From assembly GCF_028554725.1 (NCBI RefSeq), contig NC_071671.1, positions 62,173,001 through 62,237,000 of the forward strand: DNA of 64,000 nt. The letters run 5' to 3'. The notes beneath the pieces are model-generated. The model made no database searches and was not told the DNA's origin. It saw only the letters and a list, made by a program, of their open reading frames with translations. This stretch comes from Zeugodacus cucurbitae. Taxonomy: Eukaryota; Arthropoda; Insecta; Diptera; Tephritidae. Numbering within the stretch: the first letter of the stretch is position 1; each line of letters begins with the position of its first letter. A program made the position numbers and the translations under genes. Positions 48,501-62,084 of this stretch are shown here, piece after piece.

Positions 48501-49950
48501 GTACTTGCATACAAATACATATAAAGATATGTGTGGAAAGGAGTAGTTTGCATATGTGCCACCAAACTTGAGCCTTGTGTTATATAAAAGCAACTGTAAA
48601 ACAAAAATTTACCCTACCGAAAGTGCATTTTTGGAGGCAGATGCATTGAGGCGTCTTTTGAGGAGGTTAAGTGGGTGTTATGGGACTCTGTGCAGCGAAG
48701 AAAATATCTGCAATAGCCCTTTATCGGAGTAACTATAGATGTGTGTTCTATAAAGGGTGCAGAAATAAGTATTTACAATTAACCGATCTCTATTTCTCTA
48801 AGGTCAACTCTTAAAAAGTTACTAAGTTCAGTGTAGAAATCGAAGTAGCTGACCTGCTACTGCAGACTTTACACAGACGGAAAAAGTACAACTTATGGAT
48901 CTGTAATTTTAAACGAACTCCTCCCATAATTTCTTTCGTAAGCTTATGATCTCAATACAGTTTTTCAATTATCTAGTTCTCAAACACAAGAGGCTCTTGA
49001 CGTATTGTTTTCGTCCAAGCTAGATTCCAACGAACTATTTATGAAACCTTAAAAAGTAATTGCTTTTTTATATTGTCCGATGAAAGCGACGGAGATACTA
49101 TGAAGATTCGAGAACATAACATAAGTACATCCTCATATATCTGGATACTTCATCACCTCGTATGTCCTGAATCGACAAGGTTCTATCATAGGAAATATTC
49201 AGTTGGGTTCTGACATTAGGAGATATTCTTGAAATATACATAAAATCTAAACATCCTTCTGGACACACCCCTTATTTGCACTTTTCCACAAAATAATAAA
49301 TGTGCATCCGCCTTAACATTTTCCTTATTCCGAACAATATTTACATGTGTATGTGGATCATATGACATTTTTCAAGCAAAAAAATCACCGGACAGTGCCT
49401 ACAAAAGGCAGCTGCTGTTGCATTTTTCATGCTCTAAAGAGACTGGTAAGAAAATGCACTTAAATTAAATTGCACTAAACCACACTAACAGGGATTTTTG
49501 TGGCTCACTTCCATTTCTGAGTTTATTTGCTATTGCTTGTTGTGCAGAGGATTTAACGGCAGTAATCCAGTTAAGTTCCAAATTCCAACCAAATTATATT
49601 TGCTTCAGAGATGCCAGTGTAATACAATTTTTATAAACAATAGAAATGAGCAAGGAATCGGATACAAATGTTGAAAACTTTTATTGGACAAAGGCATACA
49701 TTTTATAAAGGATGGCAGATCTTTAGTCGAATAGGCTTCTGATAATATTTAGGGTAATGTCTGGGAGAGGAGATGACAGAAAATAAAGGAAGTATTGGTC
49801 ATAAAGGACTGAAATGGTTTGAAGAATTGTAAATGATCTAGAAAAGTGTGTTCTTATTCAGTTCGTTCAAATATTTCGAACCGAATTTTTTACTATAGCC
49901 ACATTATATGAGAGAGAGAAAAACTTTTCTCTATGAATTTATAAAAAAAA
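45505..49950. other. non-coding stretch
   Basis: AT-rich with short simple repeats, including a (TA)n run near 48230. Both-strand frames near 48.1-48.5 kb are unsupported. No gene seen. Confidence 0.5.
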
Positions 49951-50863
49951 AACAAGTTAGGAAGGGCTAAGTTCGGGTGTAACCGAACATTTTATACTCT
50001 CGCAATTTACTAATTTAATTTTATTAAGATAACAAACAATTTGACCCAGTATTCGGCATTTATATGGTATAAAGTCCATTGAAAGTTTGAAGATCCTAAT
50101 ATTAAGTATATGGGAGTTAAGTGAAGTTATGACCCGATTTCACGTATTTTAGACACGAAGGCATTATATTAGAAGAAAAATATTCCCTCTGAATTTATTC
50201 AAAATATCAGAGAGATTAACCTATATTTTCGTTAAAAAATTTATTCGAAGCTCTAAGGTCCTCTTATTCGATGTATGAGGCCTTGAATACTTATAGTCCG
50301 ATTTTGGCGATTTTTAGAAGAGCGATGCCGTAGGCGTGGTTGCGAACTGATTTGGCCTATTTTCACAACATGTAATTGGGATGCAAGGGAAATATTACAA
50401 ACCGAATTTCATTGAAATTGGTCGAGTAGTTTCGGAGATATGGTTTTTGATCCACGTGGCCACGCCCACTTTCCCAAAAAAGTTACATCCAAATATGCGT
50501 CTTCCTAGAACACTCGTTTATACCAAATTTTCATAGCTTATTTTATGGCTTAGTTATAGCTCTTTATGTGTTTTCGGTTATCGCCATTTTGTGGGCGTGG
50601 CGTCCGATGAAAGCGTGGCAGTGGTCCGATTCCACCCATCTTCGAACTTAACCTTGTGTTCCAAGTTTCATTAAGATATCTCAATTTTTACTTAAGTTAC
50701 AGCTTACACGGACGGGCAGACAGGCATGCGGATTTGAACTTTACTCGTCACCCTGATCACTTTGGTACATATAACCTTATATCTAACTCGTTTAGTTTTA
50801 GGACTTACAAACAACCGTTATGTGAACAAAATAATAATTCTCTTAGCAACTTTTGTTGCGGGG
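49951..50863 (-). repeat. dispersed repeat family, inverted copy
   Basis: Reads AACAAGTTAGGAAGGGCTAAG at the low end and GCAACTTTTGTTGCG at the high end, the inverse of the other copies. A second piece of the terminal motif (AGCAACTTTTGTTGTGAGAG) follows at 50922-50942. Confidence 0.85.
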
Positions 50864-53800
50864 AATTTTTGGCATTTTCAAACTTATAAAAATATATAAA
50901 ATATAAAACAAAATAAAATTTAGCAACTTTTGTTGTGAGAGTATAATAATTCTGTTAAAGAGACTTCTAAGCTCTTTATGAGAAAGGATTCTAACAAGTC
51001 AGTTTTTGGAACCACTTATAACTAGTATGCTCTCTCGTTCTTTGGGTGTCATAAAGTAGTTAAGTCAATCTTTAAGCAAGCAATGAAAGATCTGATAAGG
51101 CTAGTAGTTATTTCATGAACATGGTTTTGAACTGTTTAACTGATCTATGAGATGGTATTCAAATATAATTATGAAAACCTTATATCGATAAACACCTTCT
51201 CTATTCCTTTCTAAAACTAAATCGGAAAGAGTTCGAAAAATGTTATACTCGTATACATATATATCTTCCATAGTGATTTGTTGTTGCTTACGAATATATA
51301 ATATGTGCAGTAAAGACTGGACTATTAGATTTCACTGCAGTAACCGCAAATAATTCCAAATTCATGCAATATAGCTACAATGAGGCCATAGCCATCAGAT
51401 ATACATTCATAGTATATATTTGTATATGTTTGTTTAGAAAGCATTGCTGCTAAGTGGCACATGCGCCAGATTCGAATGACTACAACAGCTGTTTTGTACT
51501 GGAATTCTCACTCTCCGTGCATAATAGATATGAAATCTATATATAAGTGAATATTTATATGAATAGGTGTACCTATATGTTTATATATAGTTGAAGTTGC
51601 ACAATTGTCTACTGCTATATAAATATATACACACGAAAGCTGTTACCAATTGATACTATAATGCACTCGCACCCGCTCTGAGCTTAGGCAAAGTAACAAT
51701 CGAGATTTTGAAATTGAAATTAGCCAATAGATGAATAGATGGAGTTGGGGCAGTCAAGCATACTTATACCCGTATGAACATGTAGGTGGCAGCAGAAACC
51801 AGTTAAATGTTTTGAAAGTGTTGCAGAGTGGGAGCTTCCTGGCTACTGGAAGGAGTAAAGCAGGCATTTAGGCGCAGACTATTGCAGACATCACAACACT
51901 GACGTTAGCACAACATGGACTGACAATTGCATTTCACTGTCACTGCTACCTACACTGCGGCCTCTACTTTGAAAACAACTTTTTGGGCTTCGCTGTATGC
52001 GGTAGTGAGATTTTGGTTTGAGGAGGAGTCCATATATATATTTATATAATCATATACCTAGGACGATTGGCTTCAAATGACTCTAATATTCATTTTGATT
52101 TCGAAACTCGAAAATTGCCAAACAATAGACAGTCGAGCACAAATGTCATGTCGTGCCCCGCAGTGCTGCAGCAATGTCAAACAAGTGTGAGTAAGCGTCG
52201 AGTGCATGCAAAACATGTAAATAAACAAACATATACTCCTATATATAGTATATCCACAATGTGGGTGAAAATGACAGATCAATTGACAGTTAGGTGTGTG
52301 TGTTCAGCTGAGAGGGTCACAGACAATATGACAACAAGCTAAGCACAATGAAAATTTAGCTTACAAATACATATCCACCTCAAATAGACCTGAATAAATA
52401 TGTAACGATACTTAAAATTGTGTGCGCCCAAAAGTATACTACAATGAGGCAGTATAAGCTTTGTAGAGTTACTGAAAATCTACAAAAGCAACAAAGGCAT
52501 AATCGTTACTATTGAAAAATGATCCAAAGTTCCATAAAGCTGCAGAATAACAATTTCGCATTGAATATCGATCTTGGAGTAATTAAGCTGTTGTTGGTCC
52601 AAGTCTCAAAGCATACACAACATATATTTGGAGAATTTCGAAAACCTTACTTTTTCACAGAAGCTTATAACACGATTTGTTTATTTTTATATTTTTTTTT
52701 TTTTTTTTGTTCATTACTTATCAAGCCATCCACTAAAGATTATTGAAGCATTGGATTACTTAAAGAGTACTCTCACTTCACGTCCATAAATTTAATCCTT
52801 AATATTTAAATTAAATTTTCTTCAACGGAGTTCGAATACACATAAATATACAATAGATACTTCCACCATTCCACGAAATACCAAACTTCATTAAGATTTC
52901 TAGAAATCCAAGCATTTTGCTTATTTATCGGCATTTAATAAACTATGCTACACCTAAGCGCATATCTTGCATGCAGCCCAAATGTATGCTTTTCTTAGCA
53001 AGCAAAGCATTTTTAATAAACTCTGTAGTACGTTTGGAAATGTGTGAAAGATAAGAATACTGTGAGATAAATATACTATAGACTACATTGAAAATATAAA
53101 ATGAAAATTTCAACAAATATATGCAAACGATTTTAAACTTGCTGCATTGCGCCTGAAACTATGCAATGGAAATTTGATAACTGCATTTTTAAGCTGATTT
53201 AGCAAATATGAACTGCATGAAAGATGTGAGAAATTGCAAAATTGCGTATATTTGTTTATAAATATAGCAAGTTTCAATGTTTAGAATTCCTGTGAAGAAA
53301 TATTAAATTACAAATTGCTTCGTTTAAAAGTGAAATTAAATATTCACCACAATAAATCAAGTTAGAGCTGTATTGTAATATTCCGTAGCAACTATTTGAG
53401 TATAAAATAAATAGTAGCATTATTGAAGTTTGTGCAACATTTTGTGGCATGCAACAGTGTATGCTTTATTTAAGTATACTTTCGATACAAATTTTAATAT
53501 CAATTATCTTTCTTTCCAATTTTTGTGTAAATAATTATAGGATTTCAAAAATTAAATATTAGAAAATAACGATAATATTAATTAATATGAAAAAAATATC
53601 AGTACTGAGCACAAGTTTTTATTGTTGCAGTTATGGATGAACAGTACAACTGATGCTCTTCTGGAAAATACTATGTCGAAGTGACCTCCACGTACTTCTT
53701 GATACCATCTCTCTGCTTTAAGAATTGCATCACTTCTTAAATTATTTAAAAAATTTCATAATTTAATATGCCCGCAGAATAACCACCACCTTACTTCCTT

Positions 53801-56800
53801 CATGCCATTTTTCTCATTGTTTATTTAGTTTACTTTGCTTTGTTTTTTATTACACCCCAAAGGCTCGCAAACCCTCTTACCTCGCTTTGTAGAACTGGTA
53901 AATGAGTGCAAACTGGGCTGTTGACTGTCGCAGTGTTGGCGCATCCGGTGCGCTCATTCACATTATAATTGCCGTGGAATTGTTGTCACAAACAAATGGC
54001 AACAGCAGCTGACGTTGCAGCGTGAAGAAGATAAGCAAATAACAACAACACTTGCAATGCGCAATGCAACAGCAACAAACGCTATGGTTGGGTCCGCATA
54101 TTAGCGACAAAGGTATGGCCACTTGCCACTCACTTTCCACTCATAATTCCTTTCGCTGGCTCACACGGCGTTCGCACTCTTCCTGCCAACTGTCGCCGGT
54201 CGGACTTATCACGCGCTCTTTATTTTCTATTTACCTTTTTATATTACTGTTTACTAGCATGCAGATGTCAGTACCTACCATTTTGCGAGAATTTTCTTTT
54301 GTTAAATTCTTTATACAGTAAATTGCGGTACAGGAATTTCTGTTGGTCTATTTAATATAGTAGTATTACCTTTTACCTAAATAATAGTCATTTTGTGCTT
54401 TCACTCTTACGAATTCAGTATTTTAGGAAAGCTTTGAAAGCACAATGGAAGCTTTCGATGCACCAGTCAATGTCTTATGTGAAGCCTTAAAGCTTTAGCG
54501 AACATTATTCAAGCTTCAGCCTTGTATATCTGGCTTTCATATGAGAAAGCAGACTGGCTTTAATGGACTTTCACAAAAAGCTCACTCATCCATCAGGTTG
54601 GTGTATACTTTCCATTCTTTCAGGCTCGTCAGAATATTATTTAGAACTGATGTAACTCTCAAACTTCTAGTAGAACGTTTTTTGGAATCCCATTGAACAG
54701 ACTTGATCATTACAGAGTTGTAATGTCAGATAAAGGGTTATCCGGAGACATTAATTCTTCAAGGACCGCTTAGTAATAGCCTCTGGGCTAGTAACTACTC
54801 TTTATATTTATTTTCGCCAGCAAATCTCCTACAGACCACTTTAGGGTACCACAACAACATGTAAACCAGACACATACTCTTCGCCACATACATATATCGT
54901 TCTTTATACCAAGCCCTTCCTCGCCGTCTCCAGCCATTTAGTATTATTCCCTCTGTTGTTTTTATTTTCTGCTGAGAAATCTCTGTCTTCATCGCCTACA
55001 AATGCCCACAACAAGTGTGTTGTTGTTGTGCTGGAAATTATTTGTCGGCAACGCAGCTGCATTGCTTATGAAGGCGCACAATTTTAATTGCATTTAACGC
55101 CATTTGAATGCCGCATTTGCCATTGAAAATCGGTCGCCGGAGGCAGCCACACCTGTACGCTGCAGGATAATGGCAAAGGGCTTCTCTCTCAACTACAAAC
55201 ATTTGTATGAGGAATTGCAACTGTCTGCTGTAGAAAAGCAGCCAGCCAGCCAGCACCCTAAGGACCAACTGTCAGTATGCGCCAACGCGTCTGGCATAAC
55301 TCTATACATACAAACACGCATAGCTATGCACTGCATGTGTAACCCGACGGCCTGTTTATTGTACGGGTAAGTATGTAAATGGCTAGGGTACATTGTCCCT
55401 TCGTGGGAGCTGCTAGGCATCCGCGTGAGCGACAACTTTAAATGGGCAACATTACGTGCCGCATTGCTGGCATTTAGCAGCCTTTTAGGCGCAAAAGGTA
55501 GGTGGCTGCCGTAGAGAAAGCAGTAGAAAAGAGAGAGAGAAAGAGTAGATGGAAAGAGTGAACGGCAGGCCGACCAACGCTTGAGTGAGCAGGAATTTAA
55601 ACAGAGTTCGTTATGCTGAGACTGTCGTGCCAACTGATAGCGCTGCCGGGGAGAGGGGAAGGGGGCACACAAAAGACGAGCATTATCAGTTGAAAACGGA
55701 AAAAATTATAAATCATAGCTTAATTTTCCTGTTTCCGTTTAATGCCGTAAATGAGTTTCATTTTCATTTTCGTTTAAGTTCTTCGCCAGCCAACAGCAGC
55801 CGACAGACAAACGATTGTATACACCTATAAATATTCATATATATATTTATTTATATACAAACACATTAATATGCGCACAATATGGTAATAATCTGTCTGT
55901 CTTTGACATTTTCCACGCCTTTTTCTCACATTTTCACTTTTCTGCCGCGCTGCTTTACTTCCGGTCTTCACCGCCATCGTTTACTTAATGCAATTATGAA
56001 AAGGTGTCTCCCATCTCTCTCTGCGAGCTGCGCGCTGCAAAGCAATGCGGAAGAAATTGTGTCTGCCGCATTTGTTATTACTCTCATTTGACATTTTAAC
56101 GGGTCTCCTCGTAATTTTTTTCACATTGTTGTTGGCATTATTTGTAAAAAATTATAATAATGCTAAAGCAGAAAGCGTGAGTTGGTTCTTTAATCATCTT
56201 TTTTTCCACGTGACATTTACGCAAAAGTGAAATTAAGTCTGCGCTTTTAGACATCATAGATGTAAATAATAAATAGATAGGGTTGCTTTGCTTCGAAAAA
56301 GTAAAATCTCATTATAATGGCGGAGATTATTTTTAATCGCGCTTTGTTTCTCCGTTAATGGATTTTCTTTTCAGTATTTTATTTACTTTCCGTCACTAAT
56401 TTGCTACAGGATTTATTACAATTATTATGGATACGTGAATGTCTTAAAAACAACAAAAATTTAACATTTTTGAAATTAATAAAAATTATTATTTTTTTCT
56501 ATATACATATGTATGTATTCGTTCTGAAGCGCAATCGAGAACCAGCTCCTCTCAGTTTTGATATCAACTTGACCTATATCAAAGGGATTTTTCTAAAGAC
56601 ATATATTTTCCTAGAGTCATAGCTGTCAAGGTAACCCGACGTATTCGACATTTATGCTCAATACTCTATTTCCAAAACCAATAATTTATTGAGAAGAAAT
56701 TTTTCTGACCGACCGCTAAAATACTTAACGAGTAGATTAGATTACCTACAGTCAAATATCAGATATTCGAAATGGCAATTATTGTTATTGTTGTTATCGT

Positions 56801-56879
56801 AATGGGAGAAAATGTTTCCAAAATTTTGATTTGAAATTATTTTGATAATTTGACAGTCCTTGTCTAGAAAAAAGTATGC
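50864..56879. other. non-coding stretch
   Basis: AT-rich DNA with patches of TATATA, AACAAC and GAGAGA. Frames on both strands around 55.1-55.8 kb overlap each other and show no domain. No gene supported. Confidence 0.5.
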
Positions 56880-58270
56880 GTCAGTTCCGTTTACATATCC
56901 CAATCTTCAAGGGAACGGTGTAAATATTGTATTCAGGTGAAGTATATATAATATAACCATCAAATTGTATTGAAATATTTTAGTTACTATATATATAAAA
57001 TACAAAATGCCTCCGATATAATAAATAACTTGAATAAATAATAATTATATGAGAAATATTGTTTGAAATTAGTTTATAAGTGTCAGTGTCAGTCTTCTCA
57101 GGAATATAAATTATGCTTTTTGTTATGCATAGAAACTGAAACCTGCCTTTGAGAAATTATTCATAAAAACAACACTTACTTTGGCCAAAGTTTCTCAGCT
57201 AAAACCCATTGAGAACAACAACTGTGCGTAGCCATGAATACCAAGCTTGAACTTTACAAATAATACTAATTGCGCTTATAATTCTCCCGTTGATTATGTT
57301 GCACAACACACTACAGACCTGTAACTTCAACAGACCCAACGGGAAAGAGTTTAGTGATCAAAAATTGATACCAAAATATCTCTGTCGTAGTGACAGTTGT
57401 GTAGAAAGCAGCTCCACAGTTCGCGGAAATCTACTACAACTTTATTATTAACCTTATATCAAATTGGCATTAGAAGATAACAATCCGAAAGAATCTTGAT
57501 TTGAACGAATTTATATCTATGAACTAATGTGCACAAATGTTTCGACAAGCGGTTCTTCTTGGAACCTGCTTTTATTTCCTACAGGTCACAAACTTTGTCG
57601 TACTAATGTATATTACCTTATAAAGCATCAGTTAATCAGATTTCCTGTTAGAAAGTATTCGCTATTATACCGGGAAGACACGCTGTGTTTAGATCAAATA
57701 TTTAGAAAATATTTTGGATCACACATATTAAAGGTTTTAATTCGGTTAAGGTTCATTAATATATTTGAAACGATTTTCTGTTCCTTTGTTAGTTTTTGTT
57801 AGCTTCACAACATGTTTCGGTGAAGTTTTTCTTTGATCCACATGAATATATTTAAATGTTTCCGAGAACGCGAAGGAATAAGAGTGGGATTAGCCACAAG
57901 TCGAGAATGGCTACGTTGTTTATCCACCTCTTAAACATTATTTGTATTCATATTGAACTTAATACTATACATACATGTATCAAAAATCTAATCTAATCGG
58001 GGCTGTTGCGGAATCCAAGACAGACTTGATGAGTGTCAGAATGGCAAACCAATTCTGATTTTGCATGGTGTCATAGAGCAGACATAGAATACCATGCAAA
58101 ATCAGAATTGGTTTGCCATTCTGACATTCATCAAATCTGTTTTAGATTGGAATTTCATCTTTTCGAATATAATTCGAAGTCGGTTTGAATTATGATTCCG
58201 AAAACTAACAGATTCAACAAAAACCCTGAATAACTCCGTTATTTTCAGTAATCAAGAGCAGACAGTAGCG
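56880..58270 (+). repeat. upstream part of receptor segmental duplication, copy 1
   Basis: Similar in order and sequence to 62085-63050: GGGAACGGTG, TATTTTAGTTACTAT, AATTATGCTTTTTGTTATGC, CTTATAAAGCATCAGTTA and GGAATAAGAGTGGGATTAGC are shared. Copy 1 carries about 240 extra bases near 58000-58236, including a hairpin. The TTATTTTCAG just before the ATG is also shared and could be a splice acceptor of a 5' leader intron. Confidence 0.7.
58013..58147. repeat. long perfect-stem hairpin
   Basis: Two 57-base arms (58013-58069 and 58091-58147) are inverted copies with only four mismatches, all in the outer 21 bases, separated by a 21-base loop. The inner 36 bases pair perfectly. It is absent from the paralogous upstream region of the next receptor. 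It could be a foldback insertion or a small-RNA precursor. Confidence 0.85.
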
Positions 58271-59727
58271 ATGCAACGAATCAGCGACTTACTATACGGA
58301 CGTGTCCAAAGCGATTGCGAGACCAATAAACCATTCAAATTGTTATTTTCTTGTTGGTCTTGGATTGGTATTCAATCGAAACCAAATGGCCTCTTGCCCA
58401 CACTACACATGGTTGGCATTTGGACTGCATACTCGTATACGCCAGTTTTCTGCACCGTAGGCTTCATACGAAAATGGGAAATATCTACTGTAACTGAGTC
58501 CCTATCAGCATTACAAGGATTTTTAAATGCTAGTTTCGCTACTGCAAAGGCATTTGCAATCATAATTAACTACAAGCACCTACAAAGTGCCCAACTGATA
58601 ATGAAAAGTTAGGATGAACGCTATAAGACACCACACGAGCGTCAGCAAATAACGGATTGTGTGACGGCTTGTACGCGTTTTTACGTCGTCATAGGATTAA
58701 TCTACTACGTATATGGCAATATGAGTATTCTTACAGCGATTATATTACATAAACAACCATTTGGCGGTTGGTATCCATTTCTTGACGTGATCTCCAATCC
58801 AACGGTACATTTTTATTCGTGTTTAACATTCGAATCGTGCTACATATATTTCATACTCACGGCACAGTACTTGAACGATACATTCCCATATTTATATATG
58901 CGAACAATACGCACACACTTTCGACTGCTGAGAGCACGTGTCCGCCAAGTAGGAGCGGATCCCGATATGAGCGCTGAAGAGAAACACCAGCAATTGATCG
59001 ACTGTATTGCTACACATCAGCAAATATTACAGTGAGTTAATCAAGTGAAATGAGCTAATTAGTAAATTCAGTCACAAACTCGAGTTTAACCATTTAGTGT
59101 TTAAGAAACTTTGAGTTCGTTTGAATGGAATATCGTATTTCTTGTGAACTCCATATTTATTAGTAGCGTTTAATGCTAAAGACACCAATTTTACTAATAA
59201 TTTATTAATTATCTCCTTTTTTGTAGGGTTGTGGATAATGTCCGCTCCGTTTTTTCGCCAATTATGTTCATACAATTCTCTATTGTTGCTATTGTACATT
59301 GCGTCAGTATGGTTAATATTTTCATTTTCGCCGATAATCTCAATATGGTGATAACGACAATATATTATTTTACGGTGGCAATGGAGATCCTACCCACCTG
59401 CTATGAGGCATCAATGCTCGCTTTGGAAAGCTCAAGGTTGCCCGATTCAATATTTCACTGCAATTGGTTGGCTTTGGACAAGCGCGGACGGAAATTGATC
59501 ATCGTTTTTATACATCGCGCACAGGTGGACGTAACCTTCGTTGCAATGCAAATGTTCGAAATCAATATGCAATTTGTCGGTGAGTCCATCAACTATAATC
59601 GTAGCAATTGTAATAAATAATTTTTAATAAAATTATTTTATTCTAGATTGCCAAATTCTCATTCACTTTATATACTTTCGTGAATGAGATGGGCTTCGGC
59701 CAGAATATAAAGGAGTTAATGCAATAA
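58271..59727 (+). pseudogene. odorant receptor, Or42/Or59b-like, with one in-frame TAG
   Basis: Insect odorant receptor similar to the gene at 63051. Exons: 58271..59031 (761 bases, phase 2 at CA|GTGAGT), 59227..about 59579, 59647..59727. Motifs: LQGFLNAS-ATAKAF, ILHKQPFGGWYPF, YLYMRTIRTHFRLLRARV, EKHQQLIDCIATHQQIL and the terminal IAKFSFTLYTFVNEM, all typical of the Drosophila Or42/Or59b group. At 58610-58612 a TAG replaces the TTG (Leu) codon of the paralogue (KSxDERYK). The frame is otherwise open on both sides through all of exon 1, and exon 2 is open. The best donor at the end of exon 2 (GGTGAGT) would put exon 3 out of frame; only a weak GTCGGT donor keeps it. Either a young pseudogene or a readthrough gene. 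Confidence 0.8.
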
Positions 59728-60249
59728 ATGTTGTATAAATCCGATGATGGCAGATATATACAATGTATGCGACTTGTAATGATGGAGATAATCAAAAATA
59801 TTGAAATTTATGAGCTAAGACTATACCAGGCGTAAATGCGATCTAGATTTGGATCTATGTAATCAGAACTCAGTTATAACCGATTTTTCAAATATTTAAT
59901 TAGTGCTTAATATTAATTTTTGTCAGCACAGTTTTACGTTTCAATCAAAGAAGAAAGAAATTTTATAAAAGGTTGTTGATGAGTTACACTCTTGGCTGCT
60001 TCTTTGTATCTATTTCATGGTAAACTACTGTATATTGTTGTATTTATATCGTGATGTGAGCGGAAGATGGGTTTGTGTACTAATTTTGGTAATTTTTTAA
60101 TCAGTAGCCCTTAGTTCTAACCGAAGATTTAAAATAGCGAAGGTATAGACATTGAAAACTTTTTTACGACATATCATATATGTATGTATTATATGTATAT
60201 CATAGATACCGAAACGTCAAATCGTTTGGTTTTTGTTATCTTTGACACA
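59728..60249. other. 3' flank of the TAG-bearing receptor
   Basis: AT-rich, nothing recognised. Confidence 0.5.
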
Positions 60250-60715
60250 TGGTGTTTCATTGAAATCGGTCGAGTAGTACCCATTTTCCATTTTGTAAAA
60301 AAGTCTGAGTGAAGCTTCCTTCTGCAATTTCTTCCCTAAAATTTAGTGTTTCTGATGTTTTTCGTTAGTTAGTGAGACTTTTAGTAATTTCCAACATAAC
60401 CTTTGGGGAGGTGAGCGTGGATATTATCCGATTTCAACTATTTTCATGGTGTGTGGTGGGGTATGTAAGAGAACCGACTGCAGAATGTTTGGTTTATATA
60501 TTTTTATTGGTTTGCTAGATATACACAAAAAATCTATTTGGGGGCGGGGCCACGCCCACTTCCCCAACAATATCACATCTAAATATCAAGTTATGGCGCC
60601 CTATGTGTTTTCGATATCGTTTCGGCGATTTTGTGTGCGTGGCAGTGGACCGATTTCACCCATTTTCAATAGCAACCCTCTCACGGCCTCAAGGAACATG
60701 TGTAGTATCTTGGTC
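60250..60715 (-). repeat. dispersed repeat family, inverted partial copy
   Basis: Contains inverted family blocks ATTGAAATCGGTCGAGTAGT, CCATTTTCCATTTTGTAAAA, GGGCGGGGCCACGCCCAC and CACCCATTTTC. Both ends are missing. Confidence 0.75.
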
Positions 60716-60989
60716 AGATAGCATTTGGTCTTTAAATATTATTTATCTGCAACTATAATTTTAAAAGAAGTTGATATGATAATATTTTTAAAACATAGTA
60801 TACAACAGTTCATAGAGTTATTTATCTATGTAGGGGTTTTTTGCTGTTTAACACTTCCTTTATAAAATGTTCCACTAAAGCATTGCCAACTTATTGATCA
60901 TAGTTACGATAATCGCCTTATAAATGTTTATGTAGTTCTTTCACGAAAATCTGCGGAGCCAACATTAATTGTCACTGTTGACAGTCATA

Positions 60990-61567
60990 ACTTCGAGGTC
61001 GTAGATAATTTCGTATACCTGGAAACCAGCATCAACAACACGAACAATGTCAGCCTCGAAATCCAGCGCAGAATAACTCTTGCCAACAGGTGCTACTTTG
61101 GACTGAGTAGGCAATTGAACAGTAAAGTCCTCTCTCGACGAACCAAAATCAAGCTCTACAAGTCGCTTATCATTCCCGTCCTGCTTTACGGTGCAGAAGC
61201 TTGGACGATGTCAACATCAGATGAGACGACACTAGGAGTTTTCGAGAGGAAAATTTTGCGTAAGATTTATGGTCCTCAGAACATTGGCAACGGCGAATAC
61301 CGCAGACGATGGAACGATGAGCTGTACGAGTTATACGACGACATTGACTGGCTAGGTCATGTTGTCCGAATGGATGAAAACACTCCAGCCCTGAAAGTGT
61401 TCGATGCAGTACCCGCCGGAGGAAGCCGAGGAAGGGGATGGCCTCCACTCCGTTGGAGGGACCAGGTGGAGAGCGACCTGGTTACACTTGGGATCTCCAA
61501 CTGGCGCCGAACTGCGAAGGAGAGAGAGAGGTGGCGCACTATCGTCGATTCGGCTATAACCGGCTAA
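60990..61567 (+). pseudogene. non-LTR retrotransposon reverse-transcriptase remnant, second copy
   Basis: Same family as 32448-33030: LSRQLNSKVLSRRTK, IPVLLYGAEAWTM, ILRKIYGPQNIGNGEYRR, WLGHVVRMDEN, PPLRWRDQVESDLVTLGI. The last 150 codons are open to TAA at 61565, but the segment corresponding to IVQRIKKQRLR before WLGHV is deleted in frame. It is 5'-truncated and followed by a (CATA)n tail near 61587-61604. Confidence 0.8.
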
Positions 61568-62084
61568 ACGGTTGCAACGCCAATCACATACATACATACA
61601 TATAGCGTACTAGGTTTGGCATTTTCATATATATGTATAAGGCATTCCAGAGATACAGACCAATGATAAATCCTGCCATAACACTCGGCACTGTTTACCA
61701 TAAAAAATATTTTGAAACGTTGACTGCCAGTTGCGACATGAGTAACCCATGCATTTCCTTTGTTTTTGGTATCGGCCACTCCGATACAATGGTTATGTTA
61801 AAAACTACTAAAAAATACGTTAACACACTAACGAAACAAGTCAGAAACATTAAATTCTACAGAACGAATGGCAGAAAAGTGCTGCACTGAGATTTTTATA
61901 TAATAAAATAATGGAAAATGGACGAAATCAGCAATCCCGATAACTTCGGAGTAAAGGATTTTAAGCAAAATATTTCAAAGAAGCTTCCGCCATATAAGAT
62001 CCGCCATTTTGAATATTGAAAAACCTACATCGAATTCGTAATCCACATACACATAGTAAGACCCCAGGTCAGAACCAAAAAAGC
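61568..62084. other. spacer with an old fragment of the dispersed repeat
   Basis: 61770-61950 holds degraded family blocks (GTTATGTTAAAAACTACTAAAA, CAGAAACATTAAATTC, GAAAATGGACGAAATC). The rest is unrecognised. Confidence 0.55.

Noticed and set aside
55193..55672. 159-codon minus-strand frame
   Set aside because: Overlaps plus-strand frames of similar length, low-complexity stretches, no domain.
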